A DNA stretch of 64,000 nucleotides from Thalassospira marina (GTDB lineage Bacteria; Pseudomonadota; Alphaproteobacteria; Rhodospirillales; Thalassospiraceae): contig NZ_CP024199.1 of the NCBI RefSeq assembly GCF_002844375.1, forward strand, positions 1,686,001-1,750,000. The letters run 5' to 3'. This document shows, piece after piece, positions 26,507-35,740 of this stretch. A model generated the notes under the pieces. The model searched no databases. It was not told the DNA's origin and was given only the letters and a program-made list of their open reading frames with translations. The translations under genes and the position numbers were made by a program. The stretch's first letter is position 1; every line of letters begins with the position of its first letter.

Positions 26507-26578
26507 GCCACGATTTTTCAAAACCCCGATCAATCACCACCATGTGCTGGTCTGGCCGTGCGTCGGGTTTTTTGCGCG

Positions 26579-28294
26579 TCAGGCGCTGCGAATACCATCA
26601 AGGAAGCGATCAACTTCGGTCCGCAGGTTTTGCGACAATTCACCAAGTTCTTCGGCGACCTGCAAAACCGAATGTGCCGATTTGTCGGTTTCACCAACGG
26701 TATGGCTGACCCGTTCGATATTACGGGTAACTTCCTGGGTGCCGATGGCGGCCTGTTCCACATTGCGGGCAATTTCGTTGGTCGCATCGGCCTGTTCGCG
26801 CACCGCATCCGAAATGGTGCCGGTAATATCGGTAATCCGCAGGATAACTTCGGAAATATCCTGGATCGATTTCACCGTTTTACCGGTTTCATTCTGGATC
26901 GCGTTGATCTGTTCGGAAATTTCGTCGGTTGCGCGGGCGGTCTGGTTGGCAAGGTTTTTCACCTCGGCGGCAACCACGGCAAACCCCTTGCCAGCTTCAC
27001 CAGCACGGGCAGCCTCGATGGTGGCGTTCAATGCCAGAAGGTTGGTCTGACCGGCAATATCGCTGATCAGGCTGACAATTTCACCAATCTTACCTGCGGC
27101 TTCGGAAAGGCCGGCAACCGTGCGGCTGGAAACATCGGCTTCCTGTGCGGCTTCGGCGGTAATTTCGGTTGATTGATGGGCTTTATCGCCAATCTGGGTG
27201 ATCGAATTTGATAAATGATCTGCCGCTTCGGATACGGTTTGCACATTGGTTGTTGCTTCTTCCGAGGCAGCGGCAACGGTTGTTGCGTTTTTGCTGGCCT
27301 GGTCGGCGGCACCGACAAGCTGGCGGGCCGTTTGTTGCATCTTGTCGGCCGACGTTGAGACCGACGATACAATCGATGCGATGATATTTTCAAAGTCGCC
27401 AATCAGCGCCTCAAGGCGGATCATGCGCTGTTCACGCTGCTGTTGGGCGGCTTTTTGTTCTTTTTCCATGCGTTCTTTGGCGATGGCGTTGGTTTTGAAA
27501 ACTTCAACCGAACGGGCCATGGCACCAATTTCGTCATGGCGCTGGGTGCTTTCAATTTCCAGATCGGTGCGGCCATCGGCCAGCTCGCGCATCACACCGC
27601 CAAGCCGCGATAACGGATTGGTCACAATGTTTGAAAGCAGGGCGCGAATGCCAAATACCGTCAGAATGGCAACGATAATGCCGCCAATAATGATGCCCAG
27701 CAAAATGGTGTTGGTTTTTTCTTCTTCGGGTGCGACCGACAGGCTGGAGGACAAAACAGCAATCACATCGCCTTTTTCTTCGCCCATCAGGCCGCCATGG
27801 CAGGTAAAGCAAACTTCCTTGTCTGCCCCGGCTGTTACACCCAGTACAATGGGCATCGACATGCGATAGGTGCCTTCATCGGTATAACGGCCCACCAGTT
27901 TCCCGGTCTGGATTGCTTCTTCATCAATGGCGTCGCGCGGTAGTTTCGGGGCCTTATCCTCGTTTTCCTGCATATAGGCCAGCGTCTTGGGGGCCCAGAC
28001 GGACCACAGTTCGCCGGGATAATCCTTGTTGCGGCTGTCAAACCAGTTATTGAAAACGCGAATGCCGATATCCTCGGAATCCTCGATCCGTGCGGCCATG
28101 ACATTAACGATCAGGGCATGAAGGGATGTCAGTTCGTTATCGCTTAGCTGGCGCAGCTTGGCATCCATGGCGTGGCGTTCGGTCATGGCAATCAGGATCA
28201 GGGCGACCACCATCGTTGCCGTCACACCAAAGGCCGATGCCAGCATGAACCGTTTACGAATACCCATCCGTTTCCAACTGGATAAAAGCGCCAT
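26579..28294 (-). CDS. Methyl-accepting chemotaxis protein with CxxCH heme-type sensor domain
   Basis: A 571-residue chemoreceptor. The start at 28294 follows GAGGGGAATTC; the frame is open to 28330. Membrane helices at about residues 16-37 and 196-218 bracket a periplasmic domain that resembles the Tll0287-like (DUF3365) fold. It carries CFTCH at 162-166, a CxxCH motif for covalent heme c. HAMP (about 220-275) and a long cytoplasmic MCP signalling domain follow, with the conserved hairpin tip containing NLLALNATIEAARAGEAGKG. It probably senses redox, NO, O2 or a small gas/ligand at the heme. It lies next to the motAB genes. Confidence 0.9.
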   Translation of the reverse strand: MALLSSWKRMGIRKRFMLASAFGVTATMVVALILIAMTERHAMDAKLRQLSDNELTSLHALIVNVMAARIEDSEDIGIRVFNNWFDSRNKDYPGELWSVWAPKTLAYMQENEDKAPKLPRDAIDEEAIQTGKLVGRYTDEGTYRMSMPIVLGVTAGADKEVCFTCHGGLMGEEKGDVIAVLSSSLSVAPEEEKTNTILLGIIIGGIIVAILTVFGIRALLSNIVTNPLSRLGGVMRELADGRTDLEIESTQRHDEIGAMARSVEVFKTNAIAKERMEKEQKAAQQQREQRMIRLEALIGDFENIIASIVSSVSTSADKMQQTARQLVGAADQASKNATTVAAASEEATTNVQTVSEAADHLSNSITQIGDKAHQSTEITAEAAQEADVSSRTVAGLSEAAGKIGEIVSLISDIAGQTNLLALNATIEAARAGEAGKGFAVVAAEVKNLANQTARATDEISEQINAIQNETGKTVKSIQDISEVILRITDITGTISDAVREQADATNEIARNVEQAAIGTQEVTRNIERVSHTVGETDKSAHSVLQVAEELGELSQNLRTEVDRFLDGIRSA

Positions 28295-28735
28295 GAATTC
28301 CCCTCGAACCCGCCAAAACCGGAACACCACACATCGGAATGCCGGGGCTTCCTTTGTGCAAAACTTGAATTAACACATTAACCAATCCCCCTTTTGGGGC
28401 GGGGAAACATTGATATGCCTCAAGTCGAAAACGACATTCAGAAATATTCCAAATTTGATCGGCTTTTGCGGGCTTTCGGGCGCATTTTTGTATCTGTTTT
28501 GTACGGTCTGGCATGTTTATGCACAGCATTTGCGGGCCGGAGCGGGCAAAACCTGCACAGGCGGGCAGGGCGCCATGCCCGTGCCTGGTGCCGTTAAAGT
28601 GATGGATGATGTCGGCCCGATGGTTGAAATTGCCGCACAGGGCAGGCATACCTTGGGCAAGGGACAAAACTGCACCAGAACGGATGCAGGCAATGATACA
28701 GACAATGTAACAGACAAAGATGGTTGGGGGTGTTG

Positions 28736-29005
28736 ATGAATATTACCTTTGCACAGGCGCAGCAGAAGCTTGAAGAAATCACTGCTGAAATGCTGGTGTT
28801 GATCCGCCAATATGGCTTGGATGCGGAATCACCCTTTGATGTGATCCGGGTTGCGCGCAACAAAATCGGCAACGAGCAGGATTATATCCGCTTTCTTGAG
28901 CTTTCCCTTGAAGGGCGCATTTACGGTGAATATGCCGAAGCCCTGCAAAAACAGATGGACCAGCAGGCCGCCGAGGTTTCGGATCCGACCAACAATATTC
29001 ATTAA
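28736..29005 (+). CDS. Conserved-looking small protein of unknown function
   Basis: An 89-residue protein. ATG 28736 is preceded by TTGGGGG. It is mostly helical and acidic (AQQKLEEITAEMLVLIRQYGLDAESPFDVIRVARNKIG) and is predicted cytosolic and soluble. No domain is recognised. It is divergent from the chemoreceptor gene, about 440 bases away. Codon usage resembles the surrounding genes. Confidence 0.6.
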   Translation: MNITFAQAQQKLEEITAEMLVLIRQYGLDAESPFDVIRVARNKIGNEQDYIRFLELSLEGRIYGEYAEALQKQMDQQAAEVSDPTNNIH

Positions 29006-29435
29006 GGCCTGCAGGGCTTTTATCACCCCGGCACTGAACAGGACATTCTGGGGTAGGGGGGACTTGCCCCATTGATCATGCCTGCATCAGCTTCAAGCCT
29101 AATGCTGGTGCGATCCGCATCAAAATCAGGGGGCCTGCAAGCGGGGCGGGCACTTTTTTTCATCCCTCACCATTTCGTTACTGTGACATTGTGGCATGTA
29201 CAAAACCGGCGTTTATCGTGGGTTTTCAGGCACTCGCCGGGATGTTTCCGGGATAATTACGGCGAACGTCATAAAATGTTCGCCAACATGTCACCGTCCT
29301 GCAGTTGAGAAACCGTATTTCCCGGCCTATATCGCGTGGGTCGATGCGATGTACCACCGAGTACACAACAAGCGCACGGCCATGTCTGGCGCTTTGCCGG
29401 GCATATCCGGGAAAACGAGTAACAGGATGGCGACC
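29006..29435. other. Intergenic, no gene supported
   Basis: About 430 bases. Open frames here lack ribosome-binding sites and domains. No repeat or terminator was noted. Confidence 0.4.
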
Positions 29436-29684
29436 ATGAACAAAAGCTATGTTCAGACCCTGATGGAAGTCGAAAAGGTTTTCGGTCAGATCAATGACCA
29501 TGATTACCGTTTATACCGGGCGGTATGGGGCAATCGACGCGCAGCCGATATTGGCATGCCGCGCGGCACCCGTGCCGAAATCAGCCGTAAACTGGCCGAC
29601 GATTTCACCCCGGCTGCCCATGGTGGCGTCACCGGGCAGGCCATTGTTGGCGGGCGTAAAATGGATTTCCATCACGCTGCCTGA
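29436..29684 (+). CDS. Small protein of unknown function
   Basis: An 82-residue protein, with ATG 29436 about 9 bases after AACAGG; ATG 29427 is the alternative. The N-terminal half is helical (YVQTLMEVEKVFGQINDHDYRLYRAVWGNRRA) and the rest is Gly/His-containing with a GGRKMDFHHAA end. No domain is recognised. It is followed by a strong terminator, so it is probably a single-gene transcript. Confidence 0.5.
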   Translation: MNKSYVQTLMEVEKVFGQINDHDYRLYRAVWGNRRAADIGMPRGTRAEISRKLADDFTPAAHGGVTGQAIVGGRKMDFHHAA

Positions 29685-29745
29685 CAGGGCTGCTGATAAA
29701 TTCAACGAATGCAGCATTGCAATTTTTGCCAAGCTGCCCGATTTT

Positions 29746-29788
29746 AAGCCGCCCTCCGGGATCATCGGGGGCGGCTTTGTTGTTTTCT
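29746..29788 (+). terminator. Terminator upstream of apt
   Basis: AAGCCGCCC (29746-29754) pairs with GGGCGGCTT (29769-29777), followed by a T-rich tract. Confidence 0.8.
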
Positions 29789-29813
29789 TTTCGGGCCGGA
29801 GGCCAGACCTGTC

Positions 29814-30341
29814 ATGTCGATTAAATCGCTAATTCGCAATATTCCCGATTACCCGAAAAAGGGCATCATGTTCCGGGATATCACGACCCTGTTTGGCGAT
29901 GCCGAAGGGTTGCGCGAAGTGATCGACACGCTGGCTGGCGAATTCCAGGACCAGAAAATCGATGTTATCGCCGGGATCGAGGCGCGTGGTTTCATCATTG
30001 GCCCGGCGGTCGCACTGGCGCTGGGCGTTGGCTTTGTTCCGGTTCGCAAGAAGGGCAAATTGCCTGCCGAAACCGTATCGGTTGAATATGACCTGGAATA
30101 TGGATCGGACATCATTGAAATGCATGTCGATGCCATCAAACCGGGACAGCGCGTTCTGATCCTTGATGATTTGATCGCAACGGGCGGCACGGCCCTTGCG
30201 GCCATCGAACTTGTGAAAAAAGCTGGTGGTGTGCCGGTATCGTGCGCTTTCATCATTGATCTGCCCGATCTGGGCGGGGCTGATCGCATTCGTAATGCCG
30301 GTGTGCCGGTTTTCAATATGGTCGAATTTGAAGGCGAATGA
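29814..30341 (+). CDS. apt: Adenine phosphoribosyltransferase
   Basis: A 175-residue purine salvage enzyme converting adenine and PRPP to AMP and pyrophosphate. IPDYPKKGIMFRDITTL is the APRT N-terminal signature; IAGIEARGFIIGPAVA and RKKGKLP flank the adenine site; VLILDDLIATGGTALAAIEL is the PRPP-binding loop. Length is normal for the family. GGAGGCC just upstream serves as ribosome-binding site. Confidence 0.97.
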   Translation: MSIKSLIRNIPDYPKKGIMFRDITTLFGDAEGLREVIDTLAGEFQDQKIDVIAGIEARGFIIGPAVALALGVGFVPVRKKGKLPAETVSVEYDLEYGSDIIEMHVDAIKPGQRVLILDDLIATGGTALAAIELVKKAGGVPVSCAFIIDLPDLGGADRIRNAGVPVFNMVEFEGE

Positions 30342-30482
30342 TCGCGCTTTGTCATCGCGGCGGCTGGTGCTGACGGGCTGGTTGGTCAGAATCGGCGGAA
30401 TTTGGTGATTTTCCCTTAATTTTGGGCTATAATGACGTTGAATGATTATTAGGTCATTCGTCGTTTTCCCAGGGTGAAGGTC

Positions 30483-30941
30483 ATGATTCCGCAACTGCCC
30501 CCAGCACAGGTCACCAATGCCGCCATGCATGTTGCGCGGTTGGCCCCGGCTGGTGCGCGCGGCATTGCCACGGTTACCCGCAGCGATGGTATCGAACAGC
30601 CCAATGAACAGTTCGGTTATCAACCCGATACCGACGGCACATTGTTCAATGCCTTTATCGAGGAAAAGAACGGTCACAGCACCCCGCATGGTGGCAGCCA
30701 GCAGGACCAGAACCCCCAGGAACGTGCCAGCAAGGCCCGCCTGCAAAAGGCCGCCGCCGGGAAATGGGATGGCACGACAACGCTTGATGCCAATGCCGTG
30801 CGGTTTGATGAAATGCTGGATTTTGAAGGGCCGCTGGATTTGGGTGCGCGCCGTTCGCCACAATCGATTTATGCGATGGTCAATGTCGTGACCCATGGCG
30901 GCATGCCTGCGCGCGGCCAGCATCTTGATTTCCAGATCTGA
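30483..30941 (+). CDS. Uncharacterised 152-residue protein
   Basis: ATG 30483 is preceded by AGGGTGAAGG (the frame also offers GTG 30474). A TATAAT box at 30428-30433 could be its -10 element. The protein is rich in Asn, Gln, Gly, Ala and Asp, with the segment HGGSQQDQNPQERASKARLQKAAAGKWDG and a final RRSPQSIYAMVNVVTHGGMPARGQHLDFQI-type tail. No signal peptide or membrane helix is seen and no domain is recognised. It may be flagellum- or motility-related given the wider context, but nothing supports that directly. Confidence 0.55.
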   Translation: MIPQLPPAQVTNAAMHVARLAPAGARGIATVTRSDGIEQPNEQFGYQPDTDGTLFNAFIEEKNGHSTPHGGSQQDQNPQERASKARLQKAAAGKWDGTTTLDANAVRFDEMLDFEGPLDLGARRSPQSIYAMVNVVTHGGMPARGQHLDFQI

Positions 30942-31080
30942 TATCTGACATTTCAACCAGCCTTGCCACCGTGACATTCGGGCATTCCGGCATGGTGGTT
31001 TGTCTTGATGCCCCTTGTTGTTAAAGGGGCCTGTGGCTATCATGCGCGCACTGGCATGGCCAGTTTCATCCAGGGTTTGA

Positions 31081-31644
31081 ATGCGGGTTTACAGGGCAGG
31101 TATGAAACAGAAACCGGTTCTTTATTCGGTATATGATGTTGCCTTTCGGCTGATTGATCATGCCCTCAATGATAATGAATATCTGCAACCGCAAAAACTT
31201 CATCGCCTGCTTTATCTGGCGCAGGGATATTTTGGCGCGTCCTATCATGGCGCGATGCTGATGCCCGCCCTGTTCATTGCCGAGGAAGCCGGGCCGATTG
31301 AACCCAATCTATATGTCCTGATGGAAGAAACCCGCCCGGATGTGCGACTGAAATCAATAAACGACAAAACCCGCCACTTTATCGAAAGCGTATGGCGCCA
31401 GTTTGGTCATCATTCGGTTGATCATTTGAATGCATCAATCCGCAATCATAGCCCTTACCAGGAGGCGTGGCGCGCTGGTCCGGGAACCCTGATATCGTTT
31501 GAGGATATGGTCACATTTTACGCTGCCGTGCGCAAATCCGCCACTACGCCCGAAGCCGAGGAAGTGGTGCGCCCCCGTGTTATGCGCTCGCATAAGGGCA
31601 AACCCGTTGCCACCACCGATTGGCGCCCCCGCCGCCTGAAATAA
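31081..31644 (+). CDS. Panacea / SocA-like (DUF4065) antitoxin-family protein, orphan
   Basis: A 187-residue protein. Residues of about 14-140 resemble the Panacea (DUF4065, SocA/GepA) domain, known from antitoxins of diverse toxin-antitoxin pairs and from Caulobacter SocA: YSVYDVAFRLIDHAL, LQPQKLHRLLYLAQGYFGASYHGAML and EEAGPIEPNLYVLM, followed by helical C-terminal sequence. No toxin-like gene adjoins: the upstream neighbour is the unknown 152-residue gene and the downstream one is a convergent ChaN-like gene. The C-terminal 40 residues are basic (RPRVMRSHKGKP). The start could also be ATG 31102; both have AGGG upstream. It may be a housekeeping adaptor rather than a TA antitoxin. Confidence 0.65.
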   Translation: MRVYRAGMKQKPVLYSVYDVAFRLIDHALNDNEYLQPQKLHRLLYLAQGYFGASYHGAMLMPALFIAEEAGPIEPNLYVLMEETRPDVRLKSINDKTRHFIESVWRQFGHHSVDHLNASIRNHSPYQEAWRAGPGTLISFEDMVTFYAAVRKSATTPEAEEVVRPRVMRSHKGKPVATTDWRPRRLK

Positions 31645-31695
31645 TGGCAAAGCGCTTTAACGGGCACGGTCAAACGACCACCTGCTGATCCGGCC

Positions 31696-33009
31696 CTATT
31701 CCTTGGGGCGTGCTGGCGGGATCGGCATAATGCGTCGCATCGGGTTATTTGATGGCTCCGGGTCTATGATCTGGCCGCTATTAGTGGCCTTTGCCGGGCT
31801 TTCAACGGCTGTGTCGGGGCTGCCCTTTGCTTTTGCGCTGCCATTGTCATTGCTGTTGGCATTCGTCGCTGCATCTTGCGTTGCCGTATCGGGTTTATCG
31901 GCGCTGGCATCTGCATCGGCATCACTATTCGCGGTATCATCGGCGTTTTCGCCTGTATTGCTGCTGTCAGTATCACCGGCAGGTGTTTTTTGCGCATCGG
32001 CGGATTGGACATGGGGCATTTCAACGCCATCACACGGGTCGGAACGGTCCAGGTCCGATGTGAACCAGATGAAATCAACACTGTGGCCGGGGCCAAAGCC
32101 ATTGAGCAATTCGTCCGGCATGATGTTGGCATCACCGGGATTGGGGGCCTCGATCATGGCGATGACAATGCTGGTTCCCTTGGGGTCAAACCGTTTCAAA
32201 TGCCAGGGCACGGCAACATTGGCGCGCACATGCATGGCACCGGCAATCAGAAATGCGCCTTTGATGCCTTTCTGGTGGGTGGCATCAAACATTGCACGCG
32301 CAAGCGATGCATCGCGGGCAAACTGAATGGTGCTAAAGGGCGGGGCCTGTTCCGGGGCCAGCATGCCGCAATGGGCATCAACAATTTCCTGGTCAAACAG
32401 GGCTTTGGTATCATCCGGCAGGGCAGGCAGGGCCAGCTTTTTGGCAAGGCTGACGGGCAGGGCCGAATTACCCTTGGTCATCAATGGCGATATCAGCGCA
32501 TCGGGCAGGTTGCCTGCCGCCATGGGCAACTGGTTTTTGCGCGCGGCGTCGGCGATCGGCGAATAATCATGCCAGGACGGCCAGCCGCTATCTTCCCAGT
32601 TCAGTTGGGCGCCGATATCTTCGATCTCGATTTTCCTGTCATTCCAGGCGGCATCCAGGGCGGCCTGCTGGTCCCGATTGATCATTTCCCAGACAACGGC
32701 CCGTTTCAGCCCGTCGCCCGACAGCACATCCACAAGTTCGGCCTGGCGCTGATGATGGATCAGGTTGTCGTGGGTTTCGCCCAGCAAAATGTATTTTGCC
32801 CCGGCCGCTGCCGATTGCAGGGTTTCGAGGCGCACATAGTCACCCTTGGCAACATCGTATATCAGGCCCGGTGCCGGTGACATCGGGCCCAGAAACGAAT
32901 TTGCCGCCCGGGATGGGCTGACAACACCGATGCAAAGAACAATCAGCAGATAAACAAAAAACGGCCAGCCGGTTTTTCCGGCCTGTGGTTTGTTGTGAAT
33001 TGTTGGCAT
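31696..33009 (-). CDS. ChaN-family (DUF399) protein with acidic low-complexity tail
   Basis: A 437-residue protein. ATG 33009 follows ACGGGAAC. A signal peptide is visible (hydrophobic core about residues 14-32, ending PSRAA). Residues of about 45-330 match the ChaN fold, an iron-regulated heme-binding lipoprotein family: KYILLGETHDNLIHH, VWEMINRDQQ, WNWEDSGW-like NWEDSGWPSW, and LIAGAMHVRANVAVPWHL. No lipobox Cys is seen. The last 100 residues are Asp, Ala, Asn, Ser and Thr-rich (a string of SADAQ..., DADADAS...), then a short basic PIPPARPKE end. No heme-uptake genes are adjacent. The C-terminal tail is unlike the family and may be an extracellular linker. Confidence 0.75.
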   Translation of the reverse strand: MPTIHNKPQAGKTGWPFFVYLLIVLCIGVVSPSRAANSFLGPMSPAPGLIYDVAKGDYVRLETLQSAAAGAKYILLGETHDNLIHHQRQAELVDVLSGDGLKRAVVWEMINRDQQAALDAAWNDRKIEIEDIGAQLNWEDSGWPSWHDYSPIADAARKNQLPMAAGNLPDALISPLMTKGNSALPVSLAKKLALPALPDDTKALFDQEIVDAHCGMLAPEQAPPFSTIQFARDASLARAMFDATHQKGIKGAFLIAGAMHVRANVAVPWHLKRFDPKGTSIVIAMIEAPNPGDANIMPDELLNGFGPGHSVDFIWFTSDLDRSDPCDGVEMPHVQSADAQKTPAGDTDSSNTGENADDTANSDADADASADKPDTATQDAATNANSNDNGSAKAKGSPDTAVESPAKATNSGQIIDPEPSNNPMRRIMPIPPARPKE

Positions 33010-33051
33010 GTTCCCGTTCGGTGTTGTTCGCAATAAAAGGGCTGGATACCG

Positions 33052-34206
33052 TTATTTCGTATGGCCAAGGGCCGTTTCAATATCGGCGATCAGATCATCG
33101 ATGTTTTCAATGCCGACCGACACGCGCAACAGGTCGCCGGGGACCGGGCTTGTCGGGCCTTCAACAGATGCGCGATGTTCAATCAGGCTTTCAACACCAC
33201 CCAGTGACGTTGCCCGTTTAAACAGTTTGCAGGCATTGTGAAAGGCAATTGCCCGTTCTGTTCCGCCTTTAACCCGGAGCGACAGCATGCCGCCAAAGCC
33301 ACCCTGCATCTGCTTTTTGGCAATGTCGTGGCCGATATGGCTTTCAAGGCCGGGATATTGCACCTGTTCGATTTCCGGGTGATTTTCAAAATGCCGGGCA
33401 ATGGCCATGGCATTTTCCGATGCCCGCTCCACCCGGATCGCAACGGTACGCATGCCGCGCAGCAACAGCCAGGTTTCAAACACGCCCAAAACGGCACCGC
33501 CGCCTTTATGCTGCTTGCAAACCTGTTCCCAGAAGGCATCCTTTTTCGCACAGGTCAGGGTGCCTGCCAGTACATCGCTATGCCCGTTCAAATACTTTGT
33601 CGCCGAATGCATAACAATATCGGCCCCAAATTCGATCGGTCGGGTCAAAAGCGGTGTTGCCACAGTGTTATCAACGGCAACCACGGCGCCAATTTCATGG
33701 GCGGCCTTGGCAACGGCGGCAATATCGGTAACCTGCCAGTCCGGGTTTGCCGGGGTTTCCAGCCATACAAGGCGGGTTTTGCCCGGTTTCATGTGGCTGC
33801 GCCAGGCGTCGCTATCGCCATTATCGACAAAATCAAATGTCAGGCCGGCACGCACGCCCACATCCTGCATGTAACCGCGCAATGCCCAATACATCACCTT
33901 GGGGGCTACCACATGGTCACCGGGCTGCAATGCCTGCAAAACGCAAACAGCAGCCGCCATGCCCGATGCAAACAGGCGGGTATCCGCCCCGCCTTCAAGC
34001 GCGTTTAAAACAGCACATGCCTGGTCATAGGTCGGGTTGTCCGCACGGGTATAGCAGCGACCATCATGGTAGCTAAGGTCGGTATTGCGTTCATATGTGG
34101 TTGATGGATAAAGCGGCGGGGTGACCGAACGTGTGGTTTCATCAACCCATCCCAGCGCCTGCGCAGCAAGGGTGGCGGCGTGCTGGTTATTGGTTTTGTC
34201 GGGCAT
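33052..34206 (-). CDS. Cystathionine beta-lyase-like PLP enzyme
   Basis: A 384-residue Cys/Met-metabolism PLP enzyme. The start at 34206 follows CAGGGAAA; the longer frame to 34335 lacks support. The Schiff-base Lys is in SATKYLNGHSDV (about residue 200). LFASGMAAAVCVLQAL and WLETPANPDWQVTDI are also typical. It resembles MetC/cystathionine beta-lyase, which makes homocysteine from cystathionine, but the family also includes gamma-synthases and methionine gamma-lyases and is hard to subdivide by eye. A second paralogue lies at 55405-56589. It is divergent from an FAD oxidoreductase gene with about 117 bases between starts. Confidence 0.82.
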   Translation of the reverse strand: MPDKTNNQHAATLAAQALGWVDETTRSVTPPLYPSTTYERNTDLSYHDGRCYTRADNPTYDQACAVLNALEGGADTRLFASGMAAAVCVLQALQPGDHVVAPKVMYWALRGYMQDVGVRAGLTFDFVDNGDSDAWRSHMKPGKTRLVWLETPANPDWQVTDIAAVAKAAHEIGAVVAVDNTVATPLLTRPIEFGADIVMHSATKYLNGHSDVLAGTLTCAKKDAFWEQVCKQHKGGGAVLGVFETWLLLRGMRTVAIRVERASENAMAIARHFENHPEIEQVQYPGLESHIGHDIAKKQMQGGFGGMLSLRVKGGTERAIAFHNACKLFKRATSLGGVESLIEHRASVEGPTSPVPGDLLRVSVGIENIDDLIADIETALGHTK

Positions 34207-34323
34207 TTTTTGGTTTCCCTGAACATGGTGGCCGTGCTTAATTGCCCTTACCCTAATGCGCCCTATCATTTTGGGGAACCACAAAAAATAGCCACCTGTC
34301 CGGCTTTCGGGGATATATCGCAA

Positions 34324-35628
34324 ATGCAGACACAAAACGTTCCATCACAGGCCGATGTCGTCATTATCGGGGGTGGTATTCAGGGGGCAGCCAGCGCGTA
34401 TTACCTGCAAAAGGCGGGTATGTCGGTTGTCCTGCTGGAAAAGGATACGGTGGCGTCACATCAGTCGGGGCGGGCATGGGGCTTTGTGCGCCAGCAGGGC
34501 CGTGACCCTGTCGAATTGCCGTTGATGAAGGCCTGCATTTCCATCTGGCCCAAACTGGAACGCGAACTTGGCGCAGATCTGGAATGGCGGCAGGGCGGGG
34601 TGATGTATGTCGCGCAAAATGATGCTGAAATGGCATCCTATGAACGCTGGCTGCATGATGCCAAACCTTATGATATCGGTTCCCAAAAACTGGGCCGGGC
34701 CGAAGTGGTAAACCTTATGCCCGGGCTGACTTCGCCCGGTGTTGGCGGCATTTTTACTGCCAATGACGGTCAGGCCGAACCCAAAAAGGCCGCACCGGCC
34801 TTGGCCCTTAAGGCACATGAACTTGGCGCTGTCATTTTGCAGGGTTGCGGTGCCCTTGGCATTGAAACCGAGGGCGGCGCAGTAAGTGGCGTGATCAGCG
34901 AACGGGGTTTTATTAAAACCCGTATCGTTATTTGCGCTGCCGGGGCGATGACCCATAAATTTGTGGCCCGTTTCGGTCGGCGTTTGCCGCAGCAAACAAC
35001 GCGCAGCACTGTTATCCGGACACGCCCGGTTGCGCCAATTTCGGCGGTATCTGCGGTGGTCGATGGTCTTGGTTTTCGCCAGCGTGCCGACGGGTCGTTA
35101 AATCTGGCTGATGATATTAACAGCGATATTGACCTGACTCTGTCGCGTTTCAAATACGCGGCCGATTTCTGGCCAGCCTACAAGGATAACTGGCGCAGCT
35201 TCAATTTCTATCTGGGTATCCGCTTTATCGATGATCTGGCCGATCATTTGCCGGGGTCGCCTGCGGCGGATAAACCCCTGATGGGGCGCCGCCAGACAAC
35301 GGCATTGCCCAACCCCAAACGTATTCGCAATGCGATGGCTGCGTTAAAACGGCTTTTTCCGCACATCGAAACGCCCGAAATTGTTGATCAATGGGCGGGC
35401 GATATCGATGCCACACCCGATGCCGTGCCGGTGATTGACCAGCTTGAAAACCCCAAAGGTTTCTTTGTTGCCACCGGCTTTTCCGGGCATGGCTTTGCCA
35501 TGGGGCCTATTGTCGGCAAGGTCCTGTCGGAATGGATCACAACGGGCCAGCCGTCGATCAACCTCGATGCTTTTCGTTTATCGCGGTTTGAAACCGGTGA
35601 AAAGCGCCGTCCATATAGCGTTTTGTAA
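34324..35628 (+). CDS. FAD-dependent amino-acid oxidoreductase (DadA / sarcosine-oxidase-like)
   Basis: A 434-residue flavoprotein. ATG 34324 follows GGGGATA. The N-terminal Rossmann motif is VVIIGGGIQGAASAYYL (residues about 12-28), followed by VVLLEKD. The fold and C-terminal FVATGFSGHGFAMGP place it in the DAO (D-amino-acid/glycine oxidase, sarcosine oxidase) family. Substrate is not determinable; D-amino acids, glycine-betaine breakdown products or opines are possible. Divergent from the MetC-like gene. Confidence 0.87.
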   Translation: MQTQNVPSQADVVIIGGGIQGAASAYYLQKAGMSVVLLEKDTVASHQSGRAWGFVRQQGRDPVELPLMKACISIWPKLERELGADLEWRQGGVMYVAQNDAEMASYERWLHDAKPYDIGSQKLGRAEVVNLMPGLTSPGVGGIFTANDGQAEPKKAAPALALKAHELGAVILQGCGALGIETEGGAVSGVISERGFIKTRIVICAAGAMTHKFVARFGRRLPQQTTRSTVIRTRPVAPISAVSAVVDGLGFRQRADGSLNLADDINSDIDLTLSRFKYAADFWPAYKDNWRSFNFYLGIRFIDDLADHLPGSPAADKPLMGRRQTTALPNPKRIRNAMAALKRLFPHIETPEIVDQWAGDIDATPDAVPVIDQLENPKGFFVATGFSGHGFAMGPIVGKVLSEWITTGQPSINLDAFRLSRFETGEKRRPYSVL

Positions 35629-35740
35629 GGCATGGATACGGGATTGCGCTGCATTCCCGTCTTTCCCGGTGTAAATCACCTATTCCCCTATGTGGCGCAG
35701 GGGGCGGTTGGTTATCGTCTGATCGCGCTTGCGGCTTGGC

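Noticed and set aside
28410..28736. A 108-codon plus-strand frame whose stop overlaps the start of the small gene at 28736 by one base.
   Set aside because: The hydrophobic segment near its start is suggestive, but there is no ribosome-binding site, the second half has no domain and composition is not gene-like.
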